A DNA stretch of 64,000 nt from Ketobacter alkanivorans (GCF_002863865.1 NZ_CP022684.1:4841990-4905989); one strand, 5' to 3'. Numbered from the stretch's first letter, positions 1 through 8,677 are shown. Made by a program: numbers and translations. The notes: generated from the sequence alone by a model not told the origin.

Positions 1-2
1 TA

Positions 3-458
3 ACCTCTGCTGATTATGAGTTTGTCATTGATCGCGTAATTGATTGGTGGGGAGGGCGCGAAGTTAAGGATATGTTGCCTCGTTTGTTTTTCGATCATTT
101 TACTCATTCGAGCTTCTGTTACGTACTTGATGGACGGCTCGTTGGTTTTGTAGTTGGCTTTTTGTCTCCAGTACATCCTGATACTGCATATATTCATTTT
201 ACAGGTGTTGATCCTGAATTTCGTGAAAAGGGTATTGCTTCTGCTATCTATAAGGTATTTATAGATTTTGCTCGTTCTAATAATTGCAAGTACGTAAAAT
301 GTGTTACGTCACCGAGTAATTCACAGTCGCTATCCTATCATCAGGCAATGGGCTTTCGAGCATCAAAATACGATAGTGAAGGTTGTCCGCTAGACATCAA
401 GAATTATGATGGCAGTGGTAATGACCGTGTATTGTTAATATTGAAAATTAGCACATAA
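3..458 (+). CDS. GNAT-family N-acetyltransferase, 5' end outside window
   Basis: The reading frame is open from base 3, so the gene begins left of the window; an internal ATG at 72 is not the likely start because the upstream residues (DYEFVIDRVIDWWGGR) look like protein. The acetyl-CoA binding motif is visible as FREKGIA, followed by the usual helix and a YHQAMGF segment typical of the GNAT C-terminal half. GNAT enzymes transfer acetyl from acetyl-CoA to an amine; the substrate cannot be told. The TAA stop lies inside the R'' box of its attC, as is usual for cassette genes. The fold is confident; the function is general. Confidence 0.85.
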   Translation, partial: TSADYEFVIDRVIDWWGGREVKDMLPRLFFDHFTHSSFCYVLDGRLVGFVVGFLSPVHPDTAYIHFTGVDPEFREKGIASAIYKVFIDFARSNNCKYVKCVTSPSNSQSLSYHQAMGFRASKYDSEGCPLDIKNYDGSGNDRVLLILKIST

Positions 459-566
459 CAAGTTGGTCAACGGGAACCACCTACGCTCCACAGGCATGTG
501 GTTCGCTGCGCTCACTCTACCACATGCCTGTTCCACTACTGCGGTCCCGTTACCAAAGCGTTAGCA
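453..566 (+). repeat. attC, type A
   Basis: R'' ACATAAC at 453-459 and R' GTTAGCA at 560-566 enclose an imperfect palindrome with the inner arms GGCATGTGG and CCACATGCC. This is the recombination site of the GNAT cassette. Confidence 0.9.
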
Positions 567-574
567 TTTAAAAC

Positions 575-1033
575 ATGGAAATTACAACTCAAAATTTACA
601 TCAAGCTGAGAATGCGATAAGAGACATCTTATTCATGTTTCTTGATATGGTTAGATCGTATTCAGGCTTTGGACACAATATAGACTGCGGTAACTTCAGT
701 CCGTTGGATTTCATAGACGCTGTTGTATATGAGCCAGAAGGCTACACATTTTCACTAGACATTGAATTGCTCCAAAGCGGGGCTTCAATAGCTCTTCTGT
801 CAATATTGGTAAATGCTTGGGATGAGTTTGATTCGTCGGATGTTCCTATTTGGCCTGTAATCAAAGAAATTGAAACCGCGTATAGGCAGGGTCGGTTTTC
901 TCATTTTCCAGATATTGAAAAAGCAATAGGTCTAGGTCTTGGTAATAATCAGGACGCCTTCAGGCAGCAACTCCCTATAATTTACAGTGCATATGTCCGA
1001 CAATTCTTTTGTAATGTCGCAGATAAATGCTAA
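575..1033 (+). CDS. hypothetical cassette protein, 152 aa
   Basis: Not recognised. The product is acidic, soluble and mainly helical in appearance, without a signal peptide or membrane segment. It fills one cassette between the attC sites at 453-566 and 1028-1087, starting 11 nt after the upstream R' box. No good ribosome binding site is visible, so translation may depend on the upstream transcript. It is in a separate cassette from the PIN gene that follows, so a toxin-antitoxin pairing is not supported by layout, though the two are adjacent. Confidence 0.75.
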   Translation: MEITTQNLHQAENAIRDILFMFLDMVRSYSGFGHNIDCGNFSPLDFIDAVVYEPEGYTFSLDIELLQSGASIALLSILVNAWDEFDSSDVPIWPVIKEIETAYRQGRFSHFPDIEKAIGLGLGNNQDAFRQQLPIIYSAYVRQFFCNVADKC

Positions 1034-1087
1034 CAAGTCGTTCAAGCTGACCGCGCTACGCGCGGCAGCTTAACTCCAGCGTTAGGC
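1028..1087 (+). repeat. attC, short 60-bp type
   Basis: R'' TGCTAAC (1028-1034) and R' GTTAGGC (1081-1087) flank a short stem with inner arms CCGCGCTACGCGCGG. It is the same type as the next site and about half the length of types A and B. Confidence 0.88.
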
Positions 1088-1093
1088 AAAACC

Positions 1094-1543
1094 ATGAACA
1101 AAAGCATTATCATCGATGTCTGCACGATACTTGACTATATGCTCCCGCATAGAAAAGAACACGAGAAAGCAAAGTCGGCTTTTTCGATACTTCTTTCTAA
1201 GAGCATAAAGGTATCTATGCCGGCGCATGGATTTTGTGAATTCAAGTCTGCAATTATTTGTGAGTACAAAAACAAGCAGGGTGTGCTGGTAAGAACAGAT
1301 ATCGATCTTCCAGATATAGCGATATTGGCTATTGATGAATCTTTTGTTGTAAATGAATTTATTCCGTCTCTAAATTCGCACGGAATTATTGATCTAAAAT
1401 CGGCAGATATGATTTACGTTGTCAAAGCTATTTCTACGGGTTCAATCATTCTTACACAAGATAAGAAAATGCTGTCAAAAGCAAATACTCTGGTCGATGG
1501 CCTGGCGGTTAACTACGATTCGTTTATCCAATTATATGCCTAA
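1094..1543 (+). CDS. PIN-domain protein (probable ribonuclease)
   Basis: The 149-aa product has the PIN layout: an early acidic residue in IIIDVCTILDYM (residue 8), a central LKSADMIYVVKA segment that corresponds to the second acidic site, and ILTQDKKML near the C-terminus matching the T-x-D motif of the family. PIN domains are Mg-dependent RNases, often toxins of VapBC pairs. No VapB-like antitoxin lies in the same cassette, so this is either a solitary PIN protein or one whose partner is in another cassette. The start ATG lies 7 nt after R'. The PIN fold is fairly sure; toxicity is inference. Confidence 0.72.
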   Translation: MNKSIIIDVCTILDYMLPHRKEHEKAKSAFSILLSKSIKVSMPAHGFCEFKSAIICEYKNKQGVLVRTDIDLPDIAILAIDESFVVNEFIPSLNSHGIIDLKSADMIYVVKAISTGSIILTQDKKMLSKANTLVDGLAVNYDSFIQLYA

Positions 1544-1597
1544 CAAGTCGTTCAAGCCGACGGCGCTACGCGCCGCGGCTTAACTCCAGCGTTAGAG
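1538..1597 (+). repeat. attC, short 60-bp type
   Basis: R'' GCCTAAC (1538-1544) and R' GTTAGAG (1591-1597); the inner arms CGGCGCTACGCGCCG pair almost perfectly. It ends the PIN cassette. Confidence 0.88.
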
Positions 1598-2044
1598 CAC
1601 ATACTCGTCAAGTTGATTATTAGCAGGTTGGTGGTTGGATTTTGGTGTGTGGCTAATAAACAAAGCCAAAACATAAGCCTTAAAAACCTAATAGGCTGCA
1701 AACCATTGGTTCTCGCTGAGTTTGTGCTTAAATTAGTCACTTGCTCCAGGCTCTTGTCAAAGCCAAGTCAGGTTGGGTGGTCCGCGTTCGCATGTGATGG
1801 CATGGTGCCATACGAGTGTTTAGGGTTTTCTTTTGTACACCATCGAGCGTAATGGGTGTTTAAAGTTCACGCTTTTGTTTTTTAAAACCAATTTATGTGG
1901 TGGTTAAAGGGTAGGGCAGGTGTTGCAAGCCCTTGCTCTAACAAGTCGTTCAACGGGACGGCGCTACGCTCCATTGGTTTGTGCATTCGCTGCGCTCATT
2001 GTTGCACAAACCAATTCCACTGCGCGCCGCCCGTTAACTTCGCG
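1592..2044 (+). repeat. R1: gene-less repeated cassette, 453 bp
   Basis: First of thirteen near-identical cassettes. It starts TTAGAGCACATACTCGTCA, carries the family hairpin ATGGCA-TGG-TGCCAT at 1797-1811, and ends in a type B attC. The longest + frame (about 79 codons, weak TTG start at 1613) is open here, but the same frame is interrupted in several sister copies. I therefore do not call it a gene. First member of a tandem block of four. Confidence 0.85.
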
Positions 2045-2050
2045 TTAGAG
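1936..2050 (+). repeat. attC, type B (of R1)
   Basis: R'' CTCTAAC (1936-1942) and R' GTTAGAG (2044-2050) with inner arms TTGGTTTGTGCA and TGCACAAACCAA. Confidence 0.9.
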
Positions 2051-2497
2051 CACATACTTGTCAGGTTGTTTTTTAGCAAGTTGGTGGTTGGTTTTGGGTG
2101 TGTGGCTAATAAAAAAATCCAAAACGAAAACCTTAAAACCCCAATAGGCTTCAAACCATTGGTCCTGACTGAGTGGGTGCTTAAATTAGTCACTTGCTCC
2201 AGGTTCTTGTCAAAGCCAAGTCAGGTTGGGTGGTCCGCGTTCGCATGTGATGGCATAGTGCCATACGAGTGTTTTTGGTTTTCTTTTTTACACCATCGAG
2301 CGTAATGGGCGTTCAAAGTTCACGCTTTTGTTTTTTAAAGCCAATTTTTGTGGTGGTTAAAGGGTAGGGCAGGTGCTGCAAGCTCCTGCTCTAACAAGTC
2401 GTTCAACGGGACGGCGCTACGCTCCATTGGTTTGTGCATTCGCTGCGCTCATTGTTGCACAAACCAATTCCACTGCGCACCGCCCGTTAACTTCGCG
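2045..2497 (+). repeat. R2: gene-less repeated cassette, 453 bp
   Basis: Second tandem copy. The hairpin is at 2250-2264 with loop TAG. It differs from R1 by scattered substitutions over the whole length. The long + frame remains open in this copy. Confidence 0.85.
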
Positions 2498-2503
2498 TTA
2501 GAG
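2389..2503 (+). repeat. attC, type B (of R2)
   Basis: R'' CTCTAAC (2389-2395) and R' GTTAGAG (2497-2503), same sequence type as R1. Confidence 0.9.
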
Positions 2504-2951
2504 CACATAGTCGTCAGGTTATTTTTTTGTAGGTTCGTGGTTGGCTTTGGGTGTGTGGTTAATAAACACGGCCAAGACAAAAACCGAAAAGAGCATATTG
2601 GCTGCAACACGTTGGTCCTCACTGAGTGGGTGCTTAAATTAGTCACATACTCCAGGTTCTTATCAAAGCCAAGTCAGGTTTAGTGGTCCGCTTTCGCATG
2701 TGATGGCATAGTGCCATACGAGTGTTTTTGGTTTTCTTTTGTACACCATCGAGCGTAATCGGTGTTTAAAGTTCACGCTCTTGTTTTTTAAAACCAATTT
2801 TGGTGGTGGTTAAAAAGGTAGGGTAGGTGTTGCAGGTTATTGCTCTAACAAGTCGTTCAAGTGGACATCGCTACGTTGCGCTAACTTGTGCATTTGCTGC
2901 GCAAATTGTCGCACAAGTCAGCTCCACTACGCGCTGCCACTTAACTTCGCG
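2498..2951 (+). repeat. R3: gene-less repeated cassette, 454 bp
   Basis: Third tandem copy, hairpin at 2703-2717 with loop TAG. A TAG stop at about 2680 breaks the frame that is open in R1 and R2. Its attC is a distinct variant of type B that recurs only in R13. Confidence 0.85.
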
Positions 2952-2957
2952 TTAGAG
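2843..2957 (+). repeat. attC, type B variant (of R3)
   Basis: R'' CTCTAAC and R' GTTAGAG are kept, but the stem reads AAGTGGACATCGC with inner arms ACTTGTGCA and CGCACAAGT. The same variant is found in R13. Confidence 0.88.
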
Positions 2958-3405
2958 CACATACTCGTCAGGCTGATTTTTAGCAGTTTGGTGGTTGGCT
3001 TTGGGTATGTGGTTAATAAACACACCCAAAACAAAAACCGAAAAGGGCATATTGGCTACAACACATTGGTCCTCACCGATTTGGTGCTTAAATTAGTCAC
3101 TTTCTCCAGGTTCTTGTCAAAGCCAAGGCAGGTTGGGTGGTCCGCTTTCGCATGTGATGGCACAGTGCTATACGAGTGGTTTTTATTTTCTTTTGTACAC
3201 CGCCGAGCGTAATGGGCGTTTAAAGTTCACGCTCTTAGTTTTTAAAACCAAGTTTGAGTGGTCGTTAAAGGGTAGGGCAGTTGTTGCAGGCTCTTGCTCT
3301 AACAAGTCGTTCAACGGGACGGCGCTACGCTCCATTGGTTTGTGCATTCGCTGCGCTCATTATTGCACAAACCAATTCCGCTACGCACCGCCCGTTAACT
3401 TCGCG
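2952..3405 (+). repeat. R4: gene-less repeated cassette, 454 bp
   Basis: Last copy of the first tandem block. Its hairpin at 3157-3171 reads ATGGCA-CAG-TGCTAT, so one stem pair has become G-T wobble and pairing is retained. Confidence 0.85.
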
Positions 3406-3411
3406 TTAGCC
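3297..3411 (+). repeat. attC, type B (of R4)
   Basis: R'' CTCTAAC (3297-3303) and R' GTTAGCC (3405-3411). Confidence 0.9.
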
Positions 3412-3424
3412 GAATAGAGAAAAC

Positions 3425-3865
3425 ATGATCCAAAAATTAATTAACAGCTTAGTAATTCTTAATATTATCGGCTTGATATTTCTATACTTCGATTATAGGA
3501 ATATCTCATCTGATTTAGAAAATGTAAAATTACAGCAGGCAGGAATACGCGAGCACATTGCTGAGTATGCTAATCGAATTGATCATGACATTTCGGATAT
3601 CCGCGAAAAAGTGAACTCGGTAGAGCACAAGGTCAGTAGAATTGAATTTGAGAGTCGTGGTTATCTCAGTCCGGATTCAAATGTAAGCGTCGAGCTTGTG
3701 CCGGCAGACGGAGAGCAGTCGGATACTAATTTCCAATCAGATCGTACGTACAGATATAGTAAAAATCAAAAAGCTGATAAAGATCTTTGCGATGCTTTGA
3801 TGGATGGGGGGTTGGCCACTGCATTATTGGGCCTTTCAGGGTTATATGCTGAAAAGTGTCAATAA
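3425..3865 (+). CDS. membrane-anchored coiled-coil protein, 146 aa
   Basis: Family not recognised. Residues 6-24 form one hydrophobic membrane segment (LVILNIIGLIFLYF), followed by a heptad-like, charged region to about residue 75 (EHIAEYANRIDHDISDIREK) that suggests a coiled coil, then a polar tail ending in a short hydrophobic stretch. It is likely a single-pass inner-membrane protein with a periplasmic or cytoplasmic coiled coil. It is the only gene of its cassette and is directly downstream of the four R cassettes. Confidence 0.75.
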   Translation: MIQKLINSLVILNIIGLIFLYFDYRNISSDLENVKLQQAGIREHIAEYANRIDHDISDIREKVNSVEHKVSRIEFESRGYLSPDSNVSVELVPADGEQSDTNFQSDRTYRYSKNQKADKDLCDALMDGGLATALLGLSGLYAEKCQ

Positions 3866-3872
3866 ATTGCTT

Positions 3873-3987
3873 GGCTAACAAGTCGTTCAAGGGGAACCGG
3901 CTACGCTCCAGCGGTTTGTGCATTGGCTGCGCCAATTGTTGCACAAACCACCTCCACTGCGCCGGTCCCCTTAACTTTGCGTTATAC
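3873..3987 (+). repeat. attC, type B-like
   Basis: R'' GGCTAAC (3873-3879), R' GTTATAC (3981-3987). The outer stem reads GGGGAACCGGC and the inner arms are GGTTTGTGCA and TGCACAAACC. Confidence 0.88.
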
Positions 3988-3992
3988 AGTGA

Positions 3993-4250
3993 ATGGCGAG
4001 TAACAGAAAATTGAAGATGTCAGATCGTATATCGACGGGCGTTCTTTCGGCCGTTATCGGGTATATCACCTTTTTGATGATTCAGTTCTTTGTTCTAATT
4101 AGAGTTTTTCCCAAGTACGCAAGTGACGAAGCATTTATTGATAATAACTATGCTTTCGTTTTCGCTATCTTTCTGTTTCTTGTAGGGTTTATGATCGGTT
4201 CCAAGAAGATGGCAAGAGTTCTCGGCTTCGTATTTCGAACAAATAGATAG
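3993..4250 (+). CDS. small two-TM membrane protein, 85 aa
   Basis: Not recognised. Two hydrophobic helices at about residues 16-37 and 52-71 are separated by a short acidic loop, and the ends are basic, so both termini should be cytoplasmic. It begins six nt after R' in a cassette with about 150 bases of trailing non-coding sequence (4251-4402), in which I see no further gene. Confidence 0.68.
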   Translation: MASNRKLKMSDRISTGVLSAVIGYITFLMIQFFVLIRVFPKYASDEAFIDNNYAFVFAIFLFLVGFMIGSKKMARVLGFVFRTNR

Positions 4251-4402
4251 TTTATGGTTGAATTAATCCTGTGAATTCGATTTTTAAATCACGGGGGAGA
4301 GCTTCCATCTTAGGTTTTTACTCTGTTTTTAGTGGTTACTTCTGCTGTAAATTTTCAGCAAAAACTTTGGTTTACAAAAAAACAAAGCGGGTCGGTGGGT
4401 TT

Positions 4403-4516
4403 GTATAACAAGTTGGTCAACGGGAACCACCTACGCGCCACAAGCATGTGGCTCGCTGCGCTCACTTTACCACATGCTTGTTCTGCTCCGGCGGTCCCGT
4501 TACCAAAGCGTTATGT
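4403..4516 (+). repeat. attC, type A
   Basis: R'' GTATAAC (4403-4409), R' GTTATGT (4510-4516), inner arms AAGCATGTGG and CCACATGCTT. Confidence 0.9.
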
Positions 4517-4535
4517 TTTTCCACGGGTCAGGAAC

Positions 4536-4949
4536 ATGTATAAAAGTTTAGTTTTGCTTTTGGTTTCTTTGTTTTGTTGTTACGTGAATGCAGACGAAGC
4601 ACCGGAAGTTCTGTTTGAAACGCTCATTAAAACTAGTAAAAGCTGGGATGGTAAGGATCTGCCGAAATACTCAGATGGTACTCCTGAAATCACCATATTA
4701 AAGGTGGTAGTTCCACCAGGCGCTGTAGTTCAGAAGCATGAGCATCCAGTAATTAATGCTGCGGTAATAGTCGCAGGTGAAATTACAGTGGTCTCTGAGC
4801 TAGAAGATGAAGTAGTGCTTAGGGCAGGTGATTCGGTAGTCGAATTAGTAAATACTGTTCATTACGGCACAAACACTGGTTCCACCAATGCTGAGTTATT
4901 GGTGTTCTATGCTGGCGTTAAAGGTAAGCCTCTTAGTATCAAAAAGTAG
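4536..4949 (+). CDS. secreted single-domain cupin, 137 aa
   Basis: The start at 4536 is chosen because it follows CAGGA and begins a clear Sec signal peptide (MYKSLVLLLVSLFCCYVNA, cleavage before DEAPEV); longer readings run back through the previous attC. The mature part is a cupin_2-type barrel: the first motif supplies metal ligands in KHEHPV and the second is LRAGDSVVELVNTVHYG. Cupins of this size bind metal or small ligands; a periplasmic binding or isomerase-like role is possible but unproven. Single gene of its cassette. Confidence 0.82.
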   Translation: MYKSLVLLLVSLFCCYVNADEAPEVLFETLIKTSKSWDGKDLPKYSDGTPEITILKVVVPPGAVVQKHEHPVINAAVIVAGEITVVSELEDEVVLRAGDSVVELVNTVHYGTNTGSTNAELLVFYAGVKGKPLSIKK

Positions 4950-4950
4950 C

Positions 4951-5064
4951 ACATAACAAGTTGGTCAACGGGAACCACCTACGCGCCACAAGCGTGTGGT
5001 TCGCTTCGCTCACTTTACCACACGCTTGTTCTGCTCCGGCGGTCCCGTTACCAAAGCGTTATGC
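4951..5064 (+). repeat. attC, type A
   Basis: R'' ACATAAC (4951-4957), R' GTTATGC (5058-5064), inner arms AAGCGTGTGG and CCACACGCTT; the arms differ from the neighbour by compensating changes. Confidence 0.9.
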
Positions 5065-5089
5065 GAACGTATATTCTCGAATGTGCTAG

Positions 5090-5422
5090 ATGATGAGCTA
5101 TCTTGATAACATTATTGCTGACCTGACAAATACATCCATGCCAAAATGGAGAGTGCTTGTAGGCGCAATATTTTTAGCCTTCATATGCATTTCTACTGTT
5201 TGCGCATTTCTGTTCATGTATTTCACATATGATGGGCTTACTTGTCATTCTGGATATGCTGGTGCAAGTGTTTTATGGTTGGTTCTGGAATTGGCTGTTG
5301 TTTTTTTTCTTATCGTCCAGCCTATAATTCCAATTTATGCACGCACAGCAATCACTTTGAGTATCCTGTTGTCAAATTGTTGGTTTATTCTGTTTGTGTT
5401 CTCACTGAAAATATGTGCTTAA
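5090..5422 (+). CDS. small three-TM membrane protein, 110 aa
   Basis: Not recognised. Hydrophobic helices lie at about residues 20-45, 58-82 and 86-107, with a CHSGYAG loop between the first two. Two ATG codons in tandem (5090, 5093) are possible starts. Only gene of its cassette. Confidence 0.68.
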   Translation: MMSYLDNIIADLTNTSMPKWRVLVGAIFLAFICISTVCAFLFMYFTYDGLTCHSGYAGASVLWLVLELAVVFFLIVQPIIPIYARTAITLSILLSNCWFILFVFSLKICA

Positions 5423-5452
5423 GTACAGTTAGAAAGTATCCGAGCAATATGC

Positions 5453-5567
5453 GCATAACAAGTTGCTCAACGCGGACCAAGTTACGCCGCACCAGCATGT
5501 GGCTCGCTCCGCTCACTTTACCACATGCTGGCACGGCGCAACTTGGCCGGTTAGCAAAGCGTTAGAG
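5453..5567 (+). repeat. attC, singleton type
   Basis: R'' GCATAAC (5453-5459), R' GTTAGAG (5561-5567). The stem carries CCAAGTTACGCCG and CGGCGCAACTTGG, which differs from types A and B. Confidence 0.88.
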
Positions 5568-6014
5568 CACATACTCGTCAGGTTGATTTTTAGCAGGTTG
5601 GTGGTTGGCTTTGGATGTGTGGTTAATAATCACGGCCAAAACAAAAACCTTGAAAACCCAATAGGCTGCAAACCATTGGTCCTCGCCGAGTCGGCGCTTA
5701 AATTAGTCACTTGCTCCAGGTTCTGGTCAAAGCCAAGTCAGGTCGGGTGGTCCGCTTTCGCATGTGATGGCATTGTGCCATACGACTGGTTTTGGTGTTC
5801 TTTTGTACACCACCGAGCGTAATGGGCGTTTAAAGTTCACGCTCTTGTTTTTTAAACCCGGTTTTGGTGGTCGTTAAGGGGTAGGGCAGTTGCTGCAGGC
5901 TCTTGCTCTAACAAGTCGTTCAACGGGACGGCGCTACGCTCCATTGGTTTGTGCACTCGCTTCGCTCATTGTTGCACAAACCAATTCCACTGCGCACCGC
6001 CCGTTAACTTCGCG
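5562..6014 (+). repeat. R5: gene-less repeated cassette, 453 bp
   Basis: First of a tandem block of seven. Hairpin at 5767-5781 with loop TTG. The long + frame is open in this copy. Confidence 0.85.
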
Positions 6015-6020
6015 TTAGAG
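5906..6020 (+). repeat. attC, type B (of R5)
   Basis: R'' CTCTAAC (5906-5912), R' GTTAGAG (6014-6020). Confidence 0.9.
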
Positions 6021-6466
6021 CACATACTCGTCAGGTTTTTTTAAGCAATTTGGTGATTGTTTTTGGGTGTGTGGCCAATAAACACGGTCAAAACAAAAAC
6101 CTTGAAAACCCAATGGGCAGCAATCCATTGGTCTTCACCGAGTGAGTTCTTGAAATAGTCACTTGCTCCGGGTTCTTGTCAAAGCCAAGTCAGGTTGGGT
6201 GGTTCGCTTTCACATGTGATGGCATTGTGCCATACGACTGGTTTGGGTGTTCTTTTGTACACCACCGAGCGTAATGGGTGTTCAAAGTTCACGCTTTTGT
6301 TTTTTAAAACCAATTTTAGTGGTCGTTAATCGGTGGGTCGGTTGTTGCAGGTTGTTGCTCTAACAAGTCGTTCAACGGGACGGCGCTACGCTCCATTGGT
6401 TTGTGCATTCGCTGCGCTCATTGTTGCACAAACCAACTCCACTGCGCACCGCCCGTTAACTTCGCG
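6015..6466 (+). repeat. R6: gene-less repeated cassette, 452 bp
   Basis: Second of seven. Hairpin at 6219-6233, loop TTG. Small indels near 6038 and a TGA within the conserved frame near 6143 remove the reading frame seen in R1, R2 and R5. Confidence 0.85.
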
Positions 6467-6472
6467 TTAGAG
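6358..6472 (+). repeat. attC, type B (of R6)
   Basis: R'' CTCTAAC (6358-6364), R' GTTAGAG (6466-6472). Confidence 0.9.
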
Positions 6473-6920
6473 CACATACTCGTCAGGTTGATTTTTGGCA
6501 GGTTTGTGGTGGGTTTTGGGTGTGTGGTCGATGAACACGGTCAAAACAAAAAACCTCAAAAAGCATATAGGCTGCAAACCATTGGTACTCAATGAGTGGG
6601 TGCTTAAATTAGTCACTTGCTCCAGGTTCTGGTCAAAGCCAAGTCAGGTTGGGTGGTCCGCTTTCACATGTGATGGCATGGTGCCATACGACTGATTTGG
6701 GTGTTATTTTGTACACCGTCGAGCGTAATGGGCGTTTAAAGTTCACGCTTTTGTTTTTTAAAACCAATTTTGGTGGTGTTGTAAGGGTAGGGCAGGTGCT
6801 GCAAGCTTTTGCTCTAACAAGTCGTTCAACGGGACGGCGCTACGCTCCATTGGTTTGTGCACTCGCTGCGCTCATTATTGCACAAACCAATTCCACTGCG
6901 CACCGCCCGTTAACTTCGCG
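6467..6920 (+). repeat. R7: gene-less repeated cassette, 454 bp
   Basis: Third of seven. Hairpin at 6673-6687, loop TGG. The conserved frame stops at TGA 6693-6695, earlier than in R1 or R5. Confidence 0.85.
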
Positions 6921-6926
6921 TTAGAG
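6812..6926 (+). repeat. attC, type B (of R7)
   Basis: R'' CTCTAAC (6812-6818), R' GTTAGAG (6920-6926). Confidence 0.9.
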
Positions 6927-7373
6927 CACATATTCGTCAGTCCGATTTTTAGCAGGTTGGTGGTTGGTTTTGGATGTGTGATTAATAAACACGGTTAAAA
7001 CAAAATCCTTGAAAACCCAATAGGCGGCAAACCATTGGTCCTCACCGAGTACGTGCTTAAATTCGTCACTTGCTCCAGGCTCTTGTCAAAGCCAAGTCAG
7101 GTTGGGTGATCCGCTTTCACATGTGATGGCATGGTGCCATACGAGTGTTTTGGGTTTTCTTTTGTACACCACCGAGCGTAATGGTCGTTTAAAGTTCACG
7201 ATTTTGTTTTTTATAACCAATTATAGTGGTCGTTAAAGGGTGGGGCAGGTGCTGCAAACTCTTGCTCTAACAAGTCGTTCAACGGGACGGCGCTACGCTC
7301 CATTGGTTTGTGCATTCGCTGCGCTCATTATTGCACAAACCAATTCCACTGCGCACCGCCCGTTAACTTCGCG
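6921..7373 (+). repeat. R8: gene-less repeated cassette, 453 bp
   Basis: Fourth of seven. Hairpin at 7126-7140, loop TGG. It has no long reading frame. Confidence 0.85.
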
Positions 7374-7379
7374 TTAGAG
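7265..7379 (+). repeat. attC, type B (of R8)
   Basis: R'' CTCTAAC (7265-7271), R' GTTAGAG (7373-7379). Confidence 0.9.
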
Positions 7380-7767
7380 CACATACTCGTCAGGTTGACT
7401 TTTATCAGGTTGTTGGTTGGTTTTGGGTGCGTGGCCAATGAACACGGTCAAAACAAAACCTAAAAAGCACATTGGCAGCAAACCACTGGTCCTCACTGAG
7501 TGAGTTCTTGAAATTGTTGCTTGCTCCAGGTTTTTATCAAAGCCAAGTCAGGTTGGGTGGTCCGCTTTCACATGTGATGGCATAGTGCCATACGAGTGGT
7601 ATTGGTTTTCTTTTGCATACCACCGAGCGTAATGAGTGTTTAAAGTTCACGCTTTTGCTTTTAAAACCAATTTTAGTGGTCGTTAATCGGTAGGTCGGTT
7701 GTTGCAGGTTCTTGCTCTAACAAGTCGTTCAACGGGACGGCGCTACGCACCGCCCGTTAACTTCGCG
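7374..7767 (+). repeat. R9: repeated cassette with shrunken attC, 394 bp
   Basis: Fifth of seven. The body has the usual length with the hairpin at 7577-7591 (loop TAG), but its attC has lost 56 bp of inner stem, so the cassette is shorter than its sisters. Confidence 0.85.
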
Positions 7768-7773
7768 TTAGAG
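7715..7773 (+). repeat. attC, type B with inner stem deleted (of R9), 59 bp
   Basis: R'' CTCTAAC (7715-7721) and R' GTTAGAG (7767-7773) and the outer stem are intact, but the sequence jumps from GGCGCTACGC straight to ACCGCCCG. The remaining site resembles the naturally short sites at 1028 and 1538. Confidence 0.85.
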
Positions 7774-8218
7774 CACATACTCGTCAGGTTGATTTTTGGC
7801 AGGTTGGTGGTTGGCTTTGGATGCGTGGCTAATAAACACAGCCAAAGCAAAAGCTAAAAAACCGATAGGCAGCAAACCATTGGTCCTCACCGAGTGAGTT
7901 CTTGAAATAGTCACCTGCTCCGGGCTCTGGTCAAAGCCAAGTCAGGTTGTGTGGTCCGCGTTCGCATGTGATGGCATAGTGCCATACGAGTGGTTTGGGT
8001 GTTATTTTGTACACCATCGAGCGTAATGGATGTTAAAAGTTCACGCTCTTGTTTTTTAAAACCAATTTTAGTGGTTGTTAAAGGGTAGGGCGGTTGTTGC
8101 AGGCTCTTGCTCTAACAAGTCGTTCAACGGGACGGCGCTACGCTCCATTGGTTTGTGCACTCGCTGCGCTCATTGTTGCACAAACCAACTCCACTACGCA
8201 CCACCCGTTAACTTCGCG
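7768..8218 (+). repeat. R10: gene-less repeated cassette, 451 bp
   Basis: Sixth of seven. Hairpin at 7971-7985, loop TAG. Confidence 0.85.
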
Positions 8219-8224
8219 TTAGAG
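8110..8224 (+). repeat. attC, type B (of R10)
   Basis: R'' CTCTAAC (8110-8116), R' GTTAGAG (8218-8224). Confidence 0.9.
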
Positions 8225-8669
8225 CACATACTCGTCAGGTTGATTTTTGGCAGGTTGGTGGTTGGCTTTGGATGTGTGACTAATAAACATATCCAAAACA
8301 AAAAGCTAAAGAACAGATAGGCATCAATCCATTGGTCCTCACTGAGTGGATGCTTAAGTAGTCACTAGCTCCAGGTTCTGGTCAAAGCCAAGTCAGGTTG
8401 AGTGGTCCGCGTTCGCATGTGATGGCATTGTGCCATACGACTGGCTTCGGTGTTCTGTTGTAAACCACCGAGCGTAATGGGCGTTTAAAGTTCACGATTT
8501 TGTTTTTCAAAACCAATTATAGTGGTCGTTTAAGGGTAGGGCAGATGTTGCAGGCTTTTGCTCTAACAAGTCGTTCAACGGGACGGCGCTACGCTCCATT
8601 GGTTTGTGCATTCGCTGCGCTCATTATTGCACAAACCAATTCCACTGCGCGCCGCCCGTTAACTTCGCG
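8219..8669 (+). repeat. R11: gene-less repeated cassette, 451 bp
   Basis: Last of the block of seven. Hairpin at 8422-8436, loop TTG. Confidence 0.85.
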
Positions 8670-8675
8670 TTAGGC
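8561..8675 (+). repeat. attC, type B (of R11)
   Basis: R'' CTCTAAC (8561-8567), R' GTTAGGC (8669-8675). Confidence 0.9.
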
Positions 8676-8677
8676 AA

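Noticed and set aside
1613..2305. Open + strand frames of 79 or more codons within R cassettes (LVVGFG...VPYE-type products)
   Set aside because: The frame is broken by stops or indels in several copies, starts only at weak TTG or attC-derived codons, and often runs through the attC. Repetition of the DNA explains the resemblance between copies.
1552..2646. Minus-strand frames of 62-65 codons repeated in R1-R3 (MTNLST...-type products)
   Set aside because: They cross the attC palindrome, are interrupted in R4 and others, and lack ribosome binding sites.
4332..4535. N-terminal extension of the cupin gene
   Set aside because: It is translated attC; the signal peptide and ribosome binding site place the start at 4536.
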